Shown: positions 16,915 to 24,387 of the stretch, piece by piece | How positions within the stretch are numbered: position 1 is the first letter of the stretch | Layout: each line of letters starts with the position of its first letter | Source of the DNA: Endobugula sp047619205 | GTDB lineage: Bacteria; Pseudomonadota; Gammaproteobacteria; Pseudomonadales; Cellvibrionaceae | Reading direction: 5' to 3' | Assembly (NCBI GenBank): GCA_047619205.1 | Contig: JBLHJR010000023.1 | Span: forward strand, 1 to 43,364 | Length of the DNA: 43,364 bases | Position numbers and translations under genes: made by a program | Notes under the pieces: generated by a model | What the model was told of the DNA's origin: nothing | What the model saw: the letters and a program-made list of their open reading frames with translations, nothing else | Database searches by the model: none

Positions 16915-16978
16915 GTACATGTACGTTAATTCGTACAGATTGTGTGGAAAGTGTAGCTGTACACAACAAGAGTGTCAA
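16915..16978 (-). promoter_or_regulatory. yefM-yoeB promoter and operator
   Basis: On the minus strand TTGACA (16973-16978) and TACACT (16950-16955) are 17 bases apart, a near-consensus sigma-70 promoter. TGTACA, the core hexamer known for E. coli YefM operators, occurs at 16958-16963 inside the spacer. An inverted pair TGTACG-aattaa-CGTACA continuing into tgtac covers 16915-16937, just downstream of the expected start point. Core and layout agree with autorepression. Confidence 0.8.
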
Positions 16979-17003
16979 GCAGGTTAGCTTTCTGCTGCTT
17001 CGC

Positions 17004-17039
17004 ACCCCATATACCGTTTATATAAACGGTATATGGGGT
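17004..17039. repeat. 36-bp perfect palindrome between yefM and the TauE-like gene
   Basis: The half-site accccatataccgtttat is followed directly by its exact reverse complement, with no spacer. It ends 27 bases before the TauE-like start and lies upstream of the yefM promoter. Because the arms abut, it could form a cruciform in DNA or a long hairpin in RNA. The ATATAAACGGTATAT part resembles a promoter/operator. No protein can be named for it. Confidence 0.9.
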
Positions 17040-17066
17040 TTACTATTTGCTTATTGTCAGTAGCCT

Positions 17067-17846
17067 ATGCTTATCATCGAATCGTTACTCAGCACACAGT
17101 CTCTACTCTTATTCATCGTTGCTGTCATCGCTAATGCCCTATCCGCTATGGCGGGGGGTGGTGCTGGTTTATTGCAGCTACCTATTTTGTTGTTTATGGG
17201 TTTACCTTTTGGTGTAGCGTTGGCTACCCATAAAATGGCCACCGTCGCACTGGGGCTTGGCTCTACCTTACGTTACCGTTCTGAAAAACTTATTGATCTT
17301 AAATTGGCTTTTATTATTTTAGCCTTTGGCTTGCCTGGCGTTATATTAGGGGCAGCGGTCATTCTGCGCATTAGCGAAACCATCGCGACGATGAGTCTCG
17401 GTATATTGACCTTGGGGTTAAGTTTTTATTCTATGTGCCAAGCAGATTTGGGCCAAAGCCATCAACCCAAAAATCGTCATCCTATTGGACTTGTTGTCGG
17501 CGGTATGGGCATATTGTTAATTGGCTTTACTAACGGCTCATTAACCTCTGGAACCGGTTTGTTTGCTACCCTCTGGTTTATTCGTTGGTTTGGCATGGAC
17601 TATCAGCGTGCGGTGGCGATGACTATGGTCTTGGTGGGCATATTTTGGAATGGAACCGGCGCCATTACATTAACGGTATTGGGTGAGGTTAAGTGGGAGT
17701 GGGTGTTGCCGTTGGTGTTGGGTTCATTAGTGGGTGGATACTTTGGCGCTAATGTTGCGGTTCAACAAGGTAATCGGTGGATAAAGCGTGTGTTTGAGGG
17801 GTTAACCGGCGTCACGGGTTTGTTGCTTATTATTAAAGTCTTATAA
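17067..17846 (+). CDS. TauE/SafE-family membrane transporter
   Basis: A 259-residue protein with about eight hydrophobic helices. The characteristic first repeat is NALSAMAGGGAGLLQLPILL and the second half begins near VGGMGILLIGFTNGSLTSGTG. The family includes putative sulfite, sulfonate and sulfoacetate exporters; the substrate here is unknown. The Shine-Dalgarno sequence is weak. A 36-bp palindrome ends 27 nt before the ATG and may regulate it. The gene converges with the hydrolase at 17888 across 41 nt. Confidence 0.85.
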   Translation: MLIIESLLSTQSLLLFIVAVIANALSAMAGGGAGLLQLPILLFMGLPFGVALATHKMATVALGLGSTLRYRSEKLIDLKLAFIILAFGLPGVILGAAVILRISETIATMSLGILTLGLSFYSMCQADLGQSHQPKNRHPIGLVVGGMGILLIGFTNGSLTSGTGLFATLWFIRWFGMDYQRAVAMTMVLVGIFWNGTGAITLTVLGEVKWEWVLPLVLGSLVGGYFGANVAVQQGNRWIKRVFEGLTGVTGLLLIIKVL

Positions 17847-17887
17847 ATAGAGGGCTTTTATATTTTTTAGCCAAAACTGATACAACG

Positions 17888-18736
17888 TTAGGGTCTATTA
17901 AGCAAAGCGCTGGCAAGGCCATCAAGATAACTTTGGAAGTGATGTATATCATTATGGGCGGCACCATCGATGGTTAACATTGTGCTAGGTTTTTGGGTAA
18001 GAGATTGCAGTCGGTGACTATGCTCAATAGGAATAAGTTGATCCTTGTTGCCGTGCATAAAGACAATCTCCGATGAAACTTCGCTAATATTCTGGTCCGT
18101 ACGTAATGGATAGCGGAGTAACCAAGCAGGGACAAAAGGATATTGGGCGTGCGCTACTTCAATCATACTACTGAAGGCGGAAACCAGGATGAGTAGAGCG
18201 GGATCAACTTCTCGCGCTAAAGACGTTGCTAAGGCGGTACCGAGAGAACGTCCGTAAATGACGATTTCTTTGTCTGCGTACTGAGGGGCCACTGTATCCC
18301 ATGCGATGCGCATATCGTTCATGAGTTGTGCTTGGCTTTGTATCTTGCCAGTGCTTTTTCCGTACCCACGATAGTCGAGCATGAACAAGTCGTAATTCAC
18401 CTGTTTGTAATATTCAATATCAGTGGCCCAAGTGTTTACATTGCCTGCGTTGCCATGTAAAAAGAAAATTAAGCCCTTAGGGTTTTCTTGTTTAAAATGT
18501 AAGGCATGAAGTTCGGCGCCGTCTACGGGGATGGTAACTTCTTCAAAGGGGTAGTGGTAGCTAAAACTATAATTTTTGGGTAGTTTTGTAGCGGGAAAGA
18601 TTAACGCTTGCTGATAAAAGTACAGTGCTATCAAGGCTATGCTGTAGAGTAATAGGGCAATGCCGAGAAGTGGAAAAAGGATTGTTTTAATCACAGAGAG
18701 ACATGCCCTAAAGTTATGATGCCCAGATTTTGGCAT
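17888..18736 (-). CDS. Membrane-anchored alpha/beta hydrolase (BEM46/YfhR-like)
   Basis: About 282 residues. An N-terminal membrane helix (LLGIALLLYSIALIALYFYQ) is followed by a serine hydrolase fold. HGNAGN forms the oxyanion region, GRSLG the nucleophile elbow, HGNKDQLIP carries the acid and AAHNDI the histidine, so the triad is complete. BEM46-like proteins are probable lipases or esterases facing the periplasm; the substrate is unknown. The start is uncertain. The ATG at 18736 has no Shine-Dalgarno sequence. A GTG at 18694 has TAGGG 11 bases upstream and would begin right at the helix. A TTG at 18778 is also possible. It is divergent from rluA. Confidence 0.85.
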   Translation of the reverse strand: MPKSGHHNFRACLSVIKTILFPLLGIALLLYSIALIALYFYQQALIFPATKLPKNYSFSYHYPFEEVTIPVDGAELHALHFKQENPKGLIFFLHGNAGNVNTWATDIEYYKQVNYDLFMLDYRGYGKSTGKIQSQAQLMNDMRIAWDTVAPQYADKEIVIYGRSLGTALATSLAREVDPALLILVSAFSSMIEVAHAQYPFVPAWLLRYPLRTDQNISEVSSEIVFMHGNKDQLIPIEHSHRLQSLTQKPSTMLTIDGAAHNDIHHFQSYLDGLASALLNRP

Positions 18737-18794
18737 TAACGTGTATGCTTTGTAAAGATAGATTACGTCACTAAACAAGAGTAATAAAATACTG

Positions 18795-19490
18795 ATGTCT
18801 ACGCCTATTGATCATTTTGTTGCCCCAGTTTGTCATCAAGACATAGAGATACTGTTTCAAGACGAACACCTACTAGTAATGAATAAGCCTAGTGGTTTGT
18901 TAAGCTTGTCTGGAAAGAACCCATTAAATAAAGATTCTGTACACCATCGCTTAGTGCAGCAGTTTCCTACGGCCCACATGGTGCATCGTTTGGATTTAGG
19001 GACTTCAGGCTTAATGGTGTTAGCGTTAAACAAATCGGTAAATGGACATCTTACCAAGCAGTTTCAACAGCGTACAGTAAAGAAAATCTATACAGCGGTG
19101 TTATATGGTCGAATAGAAGATGAGCAAGGGTGCATTGATATTCCCATCATAAAAGATAAGCTGAATTTTCCCTATCAGAAGGTGTGTGAAGAAACGGGAA
19201 AAGTTGCATTAAGCCAATATGAAGTGGTAGGACATGAAAATGGAAATGGTGAAGCCCCTCCGTCTAGCCGAGTATTATTTTCTCCGCAAACCGGGCGCAC
19301 TCATCAGTTACGTATTCATGCCCGTGAAATCGGCCATCCAATTTTAGGTTGTGATTTGTATGGTGCTACAATTGCGGGGGTAACAACGCAGTCGATGGCT
19401 GAGCGGTTGTTATTGCATGCGACGCGTTTGGAGTTTGTTCATCCTGTGTCTGGGGAGACAATGTTAATGGAAAGTACCTGTCCATTTTAA
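18795..19490 (+). CDS. rluA: RluA-family pseudouridine synthase
   Basis: A 231-residue enzyme converting uridine to pseudouridine. In E. coli, RluA acts on 23S rRNA U746 and on position 32 of certain tRNAs. The catalytic aspartate is D67 in HRLDLGTSG. Other RluA-specific stretches are NKPSGLLS, QKVCEETGKVALSQYEV, TGRTHQLRIHA, GHPILGCDLYG and LLLHA. It lacks the N-terminal S4 domain of RluC/RluD, as expected for RluA. It starts close to the divergent hydrolase and converges with the MFS gene. RluA rather than another small family member is likely but not proved. Confidence 0.85.
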   Translation: MSTPIDHFVAPVCHQDIEILFQDEHLLVMNKPSGLLSLSGKNPLNKDSVHHRLVQQFPTAHMVHRLDLGTSGLMVLALNKSVNGHLTKQFQQRTVKKIYTAVLYGRIEDEQGCIDIPIIKDKLNFPYQKVCEETGKVALSQYEVVGHENGNGEAPPSSRVLFSPQTGRTHQLRIHAREIGHPILGCDLYGATIAGVTTQSMAERLLLHATRLEFVHPVSGETMLMESTCPF

Positions 19491-19542
19491 TATCACCCGT
19501 TTTTGGTCTCTTCTGTTTTGCTAGTGAATTTTTCATCAACCA

Positions 19543-20832
19543 CTATTCTGACAAAATGGGAGTAGCATAACGTCCCACGGCTTTTTCTTTTATTGGCCAA
19601 TGAATCAATGCTGCCACGACACTTAATATAATACAGAGCAGCCAAACAACATCATAACGATAAGCCTCTCCCATTGATGCGATACCTAAGTATTGCCCGC
19701 AGAAATTGGTGATAATCTGAAATTGGTCGGCTTGTTGGTAAAAGAATCCACCTAAAAAGACACCCGTAAAACTGCCTATTTGATGGGATAAAAATACCAC
19801 GCCGTAGAGTAATGCCATATATCGAGTGCCAAACATCACCGCAACCAAGCCGGATGTTAGCGGCACAGTAGCCAGCCATAAAAAGCCCATGCTCATGCTA
19901 AAAAGGATGACGCTGGTGAGAGAGGTAGGGATGATTAAAAATAATAATATTGCTACGCCGCGTAGTAAATAAATACCACACAACATTTCTCGTTTGATGC
20001 TTTTTCTCGACCATAGGCCTGAACAATAAGCGCCGACCACATTGCAGATACCAATAAGTGCAATACACCATGCGCCGACGTTGGCACTAAAACCTAAATC
20101 CGATAAATAAGCAGGGAAGTGTACAGTAATAAAAGCAATGTGAAATCCACAGACAAAAAACCCAATCACCAATAAAGTAAAAGAGCGATAGGCAAAGGCT
20201 TCGCGTAATGCTTGCATAATGCTCTGATCATTTTTTTGGTCAGTGACTTCGCTTGCGCCGGAATATTTTGCCAAAGGCAATGCTAAGGCCATCATTACTA
20301 AAGCGATAATGGAAAGTACATGTAATGATGAAACCCAGCCCAGCCCATCAATCAATAGTTGTGCAAAGGGAACCATAATAAATTGCCCCATCGAACCTGC
20401 AGCGGTGGCTAAGCCCAAAGCCCACTGACGACGTTCTGGAGGTACGGCTCTCGCCATGGCGGGCATAACAATGCCAAAGGAAGTGCCAGCGATACCCGCA
20501 CCAACCATAAAGCCTGCACTGCTATTTAATAACCAAGCACTATCGGCAATAGAGGTAAGCAATAAGCCGCAGGAATAAAAAATCACCGCCGCAATAATCA
20601 CTTTCATATTGCCGAATTTATCGGCCAGACCGCCAGCAAAAACAGCCACAATTCCCCAGCTTAAATTTTGTATGGCTAAGGCGGTAGCAATAACATCTCT
20701 GCCCCAGCCATAGGTTTCTGAAATGGGTTTTACAAACATGCCAAAGGATGCACGTAAGCCAAAGGAGAAGAGTAATAGCGCACAGGCACTAATTAATAAA
20801 AATTGTGTGGATGGGCTTAAGTTTTTGAACAT
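19543..20832 (-). CDS. Major facilitator superfamily transporter
   Basis: A 429-residue protein with twelve predicted helices in two halves. The loop GLADKFGNMKV (GxxxDrxG/R type) follows helix 2, and a long basic/polar central loop lies around residues 190-215 (KYSGASEVTDQKNDQS). The opening FGMFVKPISETYGWGRDVIA resembles the monocarboxylate/oxalate-formate branch of the MFS; that is a similarity guess. The ATG lies three bases past the stop of the upstream AraC-type regulator gene, so they form one operon and the transporter is probably part of its response. Confidence 0.85.
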   Translation of the reverse strand: MFKNLSPSTQFLLISACALLLFSFGLRASFGMFVKPISETYGWGRDVIATALAIQNLSWGIVAVFAGGLADKFGNMKVIIAAVIFYSCGLLLTSIADSAWLLNSSAGFMVGAGIAGTSFGIVMPAMARAVPPERRQWALGLATAAGSMGQFIMVPFAQLLIDGLGWVSSLHVLSIIALVMMALALPLAKYSGASEVTDQKNDQSIMQALREAFAYRSFTLLVIGFFVCGFHIAFITVHFPAYLSDLGFSANVGAWCIALIGICNVVGAYCSGLWSRKSIKREMLCGIYLLRGVAILLFLIIPTSLTSVILFSMSMGFLWLATVPLTSGLVAVMFGTRYMALLYGVVFLSHQIGSFTGVFLGGFFYQQADQFQIITNFCGQYLGIASMGEAYRYDVVWLLCIILSVVAALIHWPIKEKAVGRYATPILSE

Positions 20833-20835
20833 GAT

Positions 20836-21840
20836 TTAGAGACGCTCGAAAAGTGATTGAGAGGAAAAGTGGTGGCGATAGTCACTAGGGCTGGTATTGA
20901 AATGCTGGCTAAATAAACGTCGCATAGTTTCGCTATGGCCAAAGCCGACTTGTTGGGCAATAGCTTTTATGGATAGCGTTGAAGATTCGAGTAAAGACCG
21001 TGCCGTATCTAATCTGGCGCGCACAATAAAATCACCTACCGTTTTTTGTGTTTCTTGTTTAAATAATCGGGAGAAGTGACGTGGGCTGATAGCGGCGTGC
21101 TCGGCAAGTCGTTGCACCGATAAATCTTCGTGTAAATGTTCCAAGATCCATTCTTGTATGTGATGAATTTTGGAATTTCCATGACTTTGTATCTGTAATA
21201 AAGTGCTGAACTGGGATTGTCCGCCGGAGCGTTTTAAGAAAACCACAATTTGTCGTGCGACTTGAAGTGCCAGCGCATTTCCCCAGTCTTCCTCAACCAA
21301 TGATAGGGCTAAATCCATACCGGCGGTAACGCCTGCTGATGTGTAAATATTATCATCGCGGATAAAAATAGCATCGGCATCGACATTAATGTCGGGAAAG
21401 CTATCGGCTAAGGATTGTGCATGCTGCCAGTGAGTGGTGGCGCGTCGATTTTTTAGTAATCCCGCCTGAGCTAAGATAAAAACACCGGTGCAAGTTGAGG
21501 CTATACGACGCACCTGTGCGGAGGTCTTGCGCACCCAATCGGTTATTTCTGTATCGTTTGCGGATAAACGAGCGGCAATGCCCCCAGGTACGATTAAGGT
21601 ATCTGCCTGAGGCATGGTGCTGAAGTCATAGTGGGGTATGACGTTGAGGCCGCCGGTGAGTTGTGCCGGCAGTAATGTCTTTGACACGGTCTCCACGATA
21701 TAAGCAGGCGAGCTTGTTGCGCCAGACTCTGCCAATAAGCGGCTGGCGGTATCAAATACCTGTAGTGGCCCACTAATGTCAATACTATTGCTTTGCGCAT
21801 AGAGTAAACCAATAATCCGGCGACTGTTATTGTGGTGCAT
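20836..21840 (-). CDS. GlxA-type transcriptional regulator (DJ-1/PfpI plus AraC domains)
   Basis: A 334-residue regulator. The N-terminal DJ-1/PfpI-like domain (about 1-200) has the elbow cysteine in ASTCTGVFILAQAG and TSAGVTAGMDLALSLVE. A C-terminal AraC DNA-binding domain (about 230-325) has two helix-turn-helices: LSVQRLAEHAAISPRHFSRLF and LSIKAIAQQVGFGHSETMRRLF. GlxA/GbdR-like proteins often control catabolism of betaine, arginine or other nitrogen compounds. The inducer here is unknown. It heads an operon with the MFS gene. No clear Shine-Dalgarno sequence precedes the ATG. An inverted repeat lies 52 nt upstream. Confidence 0.9.
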   Translation of the reverse strand: MHHNNSRRIIGLLYAQSNSIDISGPLQVFDTASRLLAESGATSSPAYIVETVSKTLLPAQLTGGLNVIPHYDFSTMPQADTLIVPGGIAARLSANDTEITDWVRKTSAQVRRIASTCTGVFILAQAGLLKNRRATTHWQHAQSLADSFPDINVDADAIFIRDDNIYTSAGVTAGMDLALSLVEEDWGNALALQVARQIVVFLKRSGGQSQFSTLLQIQSHGNSKIHHIQEWILEHLHEDLSVQRLAEHAAISPRHFSRLFKQETQKTVGDFIVRARLDTARSLLESSTLSIKAIAQQVGFGHSETMRRLFSQHFNTSPSDYRHHFSSQSLFERL

Positions 21841-21891
21841 AGCTTATGCGCTTTTTGTGAGTATGAGAGAAGTATTCTGGCAGCTAGTGAT

Positions 21892-21909
21892 CATGTCCGC
21901 AATGACATG
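21892..21909. promoter_or_regulatory. Inverted repeat upstream of the GlxA-type regulator
   Basis: catgtc-cgcaat-gacatg is a 6-bp inverted repeat with a six-base spacer. It lies 52 nt before the regulator start and 81 nt before the ArsR-type operator. A regulatory role is only suggested by position. Confidence 0.3.
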
Positions 21910-21989
21910 TAGCCCACAAATTAAGACGTATTGTGATTGATGTGGCTTTAGATAGATTAACTTTATGGATTTTTAGTCTGGCTTACTCC

Positions 21990-22021
21990 ATTTCTATATC
22001 AAAAAATTTTGATATAGAAAT
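21990..22021. promoter_or_regulatory. Operator of the ArsR-methyltransferase gene
   Basis: A 32-bp palindrome: atttctatatcaaaa, then aa, then its exact inverse ttttgatatagaaat. Its right half contains the -35 box TTGATA (22009-22014). The length and the ATATCAAA/TTTGATAT core suit an ArsR/SmtB-family dimer. Autoregulation is inferred from position. Confidence 0.75.
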
Positions 22022-22037
22022 CTCTTCCTGCTATAGT
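22009..22037 (+). promoter_or_regulatory. Promoter of the ArsR-methyltransferase/met operon, probably leaderless
   Basis: TTGATA (22009-22014) and TATAGT (22032-22037) are 17 bases apart, with TG-C before the -10 (extended type). Transcription should start about 6-8 bases past the -10, that is at or next to the ATG at 22044. There is no room for a normal Shine-Dalgarno sequence; gaagg directly touches the start codon region. Confidence 0.75.
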
Positions 22038-22043
22038 GAAGGT

Positions 22044-23039
22044 ATGAAATTGATAGCTCCCGGTTTTAGCGATGTGTCGGCACTAAATAAGGCGGCAGGC
22101 GATCCGCTGCGACTAGAAGTTTTACGGGTGTTAGCTCAGGATTCATACGGCGTGCTAGAGTTATGTGAGATTTTCGAACATAAGCAGTCAGGTATGAGTC
22201 ATCACCTTAAGGTATTAGCTGGGGCGGGCTTAGTAGCTAAGCGCCGCGAGGGTAATTCCATTTTTTATAGTCGCGCTTTGCCGAGCTCGACTAGCGGTTT
22301 GGCTCTGTTACAGCAGCAGCTGTATACGACCATCGATTCCATTGATGTTAGGGCAGAAATCACGCAACGTTTGCAGGAAATACAACGGGAGCGGGTAAAA
22401 GCCTCGCAGCAATTTTTTATCTTACAGGCAGATAAGTTTAAAGCGCAGCAGGATTTAATTGCAGAATACCCCGCCTATGGCGATGCGGTTGCTGAGTTAT
22501 TGCATAAAATGACAGTGCTTCCTTCATCAAAGAAAGGACAGGTAACGGCAAACGGTGTAGCGGCGATTGAAATTGGTCCTGGTGCAGGCGAATTTTTACC
22601 CGAATTGGCAAAACGCTTCGATCGTGTATTGGCTGTAGATAATGCGCCAACCATGCTAGAACGCTCTCAAGCTTATTGTCAGCAGCAAGGCATTGAAAAT
22701 GTAGAATTTGTCAGCGGAGATACCAGTGATCTTGCTGGCTATAAAGTAAAAGCGGCTTGTGTCGTCATGAATATGGTGTTGCACCACACACCATCGCCAG
22801 CGGATATATTTATAGATATTGCGCGGAGTCTGGAAGATGGCGGAGTGCTGATTGTTACCGACCTATGTCGGCATGATCAGGACTGGGCAAAAACAGCTTG
22901 TGGGGATGTTTGGCTGGGTTTCGACGCTGAAGAATTACAGCGCTGGGCTTTGTTGGCAGGTTTACAGCAAGGCCACAGCAAGTATTTAGCGCTGCGCAAT
23001 GGATTTCAAATTCAGGTGCAGCAATTTAAGAAGATGTGA
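22044..23039 (+). CDS. ArsR-family regulator fused to a SAM-dependent methyltransferase (SahR-like)
   Basis: A 331-residue protein. The N-terminal ArsR winged helix (about 1-95) contains DPLRLEVLRVLAQ, ELCEIFEHKQSGMSHHLKVL and GNSIFYSRAL. The C-terminal class I methyltransferase domain has motif I EIGPGAGEFLPEL, then AVDNAPTMLERS and MVLHHTPSPADIF. The ATG at 22044 is fixed by the promoter; the frame open from 21933 crosses it and is not used. SahR is a known ArsR-type regulator of the SAM cycle that responds to S-adenosylhomocysteine. Here the methyltransferase fold is the obvious ligand pocket for SAH or SAM (inference). metK, ahcY and metF follow on the same strand. The ArsR part lacks an evident CxC metal site. 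Confidence 0.8.
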   Translation: MKLIAPGFSDVSALNKAAGDPLRLEVLRVLAQDSYGVLELCEIFEHKQSGMSHHLKVLAGAGLVAKRREGNSIFYSRALPSSTSGLALLQQQLYTTIDSIDVRAEITQRLQEIQRERVKASQQFFILQADKFKAQQDLIAEYPAYGDAVAELLHKMTVLPSSKKGQVTANGVAAIEIGPGAGEFLPELAKRFDRVLAVDNAPTMLERSQAYCQQQGIENVEFVSGDTSDLAGYKVKAACVVMNMVLHHTPSPADIFIDIARSLEDGGVLIVTDLCRHDQDWAKTACGDVWLGFDAEELQRWALLAGLQQGHSKYLALRNGFQIQVQQFKKM

Positions 23040-23119
23040 GACGTCCAATGAGAGACGCTTTTAGTCGCTACGCGACTTAATTTCCAAAGCTTCTCGCGTC
23101 TTACGTTGGACGTCTAACA
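23035..23119. repeat. Intergenic palindromic repeat, copy C (regulator-metK)
   Basis: The left arm tgtgagacgtccaatgagag leads into acgc. The right arm gcgtcttacgttggacgtct leads into aaca. They are imperfect inverses, with an inner hairpin gtcgc-tac-gcgac. It covers the stop codon of the regulator gene and ends 31 nt before metK, upstream of its GAGGAA ribosome-binding site. Confidence 0.75.
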
Positions 23120-23150
23120 TTTCAAATTCAACAAACGAGGAACTAATATA

Positions 23151-24305
23151 ATGTCAGAATATTCAGTATTTACATCGGAATCTGTTTCCGAAGGCCATCC
23201 CGATAAAATGGCGGATCAGATTTCTGATGCGGTTGTTGATGCGATGTTAAAGGATGATCCTAACTCTCGTGTTGCCGTAGAGACTATGGTGAAAACCGGT
23301 ATGGTTGTACTGGCAGGTGAGGTGCGTACCTCAACTTATGTCGACCTTGAAGATATCGTGCGCGATGTTGTTTTGGGTATCGGTTATGACTCACACGAAG
23401 TGGGTTTTGATGGTGCGACCTGCGCTGTACTCAATGCCATTGGTAAGCAATCCGTTGATATCGCGATGGGCGTTGATGAAGGCGACGAAAAGGATCAAGG
23501 CGCTGGTGACCAAGGCTTAATGTTTGGTTATGCGACCAATGAAACTAGCGTATTAATGCCTGCGCCGATTTATTATGCTCACCGTTTGGTTGAACGCCAA
23601 GCGCAAGTGCGTAAAGACAACACCTTGGGATGGTTACGTCCGGATGCAAAAAGTCAGGTGACATTGCGTTATGAAGATGGCAAGCCTGTTGCGATTGATG
23701 CAGTAGTACTGTCAACACAGCATGATGAAGGTATTGCTTTAGACGATTTACGCGAAGCGCTTATGCAAGAAGTGATTAAACCCGTATTGCCAGAAGAGTG
23801 GTTGCATGAAGGCACATTGTTCCACATCAACCCAACCGGTAACTTCGTCATTGGCGGCCCTGTGGGTGATTGTGGTTTAACGGGTCGTAAAATCATCGTC
23901 GATACTTATGGTGGTATGGCGCGTCATGGTGGTGGTGCATTCTCAGGTAAAGACCCCTCTAAAGTCGATCGCTCAGCAGCTTATGCGGGTCGTTACGTGG
24001 CGAAAAATATCGTCGCTGCGGGTCTGGCTGATCGTTGTGAAATTCAAGTGTCTTATGCTATTGGTGTTTCTGAGCCAACTTCAATTTCTATCAATACCTT
24101 CGGTACGGGTAAATTATCGGATGCTGAGATCTGTAACTTAGTGCGTGAACATTTTGATCTGCGCGCCGGTGGATTAGTGGCTATGCTTGATCTTAAACGT
24201 CCTATTTATCAACCAACAGCGGCCTATGGTCACTTTGGCCGTGAAGAAGAAAACTTTACGTGGGAAAAAACAGATAAAGCGGAAGTGCTTAAAAAAGCGC
24301 TTTAA
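23151..24305 (+). CDS. metK: S-adenosylmethionine synthetase
   Basis: A 384-residue cytosolic enzyme that makes SAM from methionine and ATP; length is typical. Conserved motifs are EGHPDK near the N-terminus, DQGAGDQGLMFGYA, NPTGNFVIGGPVGDCGLTGRK, and the P-loop-like GGGAFSGKDPSKVDRS followed by AAYAGRYVAKN. A GAGGAA sequence precedes the ATG. It follows the ArsR-methyltransferase regulator (111 nt, filled mostly by repeat C) and precedes ahcY by 82 nt, so synthesis and recycling of SAM are together under one likely control. Confidence 0.97.
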   Translation: MSEYSVFTSESVSEGHPDKMADQISDAVVDAMLKDDPNSRVAVETMVKTGMVVLAGEVRTSTYVDLEDIVRDVVLGIGYDSHEVGFDGATCAVLNAIGKQSVDIAMGVDEGDEKDQGAGDQGLMFGYATNETSVLMPAPIYYAHRLVERQAQVRKDNTLGWLRPDAKSQVTLRYEDGKPVAIDAVVLSTQHDEGIALDDLREALMQEVIKPVLPEEWLHEGTLFHINPTGNFVIGGPVGDCGLTGRKIIVDTYGGMARHGGGAFSGKDPSKVDRSAAYAGRYVAKNIVAAGLADRCEIQVSYAIGVSEPTSISINTFGTGKLSDAEICNLVREHFDLRAGGLVAMLDLKRPIYQPTAAYGHFGREEENFTWEKTDKAEVLKKAL

Positions 24306-24339
24306 CTAACGCTGAGTAACATAATTAACTATTTTTTTT

Positions 24340-24363
24340 CAGGCAGCATATAAAAGCTACCTG
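24340..24363 (+). other. Hairpin in the metK-ahcY gap
   Basis: caggcagc and gctacctg form an 8-bp stem with one mismatch and an eight-base loop, 24 nt before the ahcY ATG. It is not followed by T residues, so it is not a terminator on this strand. It does not resemble the known SAH riboswitch consensus as I remember it. Function unknown. Confidence 0.4.
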
Positions 24364-24387
24364 CTATACAAACCAGAGGTTTTAATC

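Noticed and set aside
16901..17005. N-terminal extension of yefM
   Set aside because: It reads through the promoter (TTGACA-17-TACACT) and operator; GGAG supports the ATG at 16900.
21933..22043. Upstream start for the ArsR-methyltransferase protein
   Set aside because: It lies upstream of the -35 box and operator, and its 37 residues show no family similarity.
24306..24387. SAH or SAM riboswitch upstream of ahcY
   Set aside because: Only a simple 8-bp hairpin is present; I see none of the conserved riboswitch core sequence I would expect.
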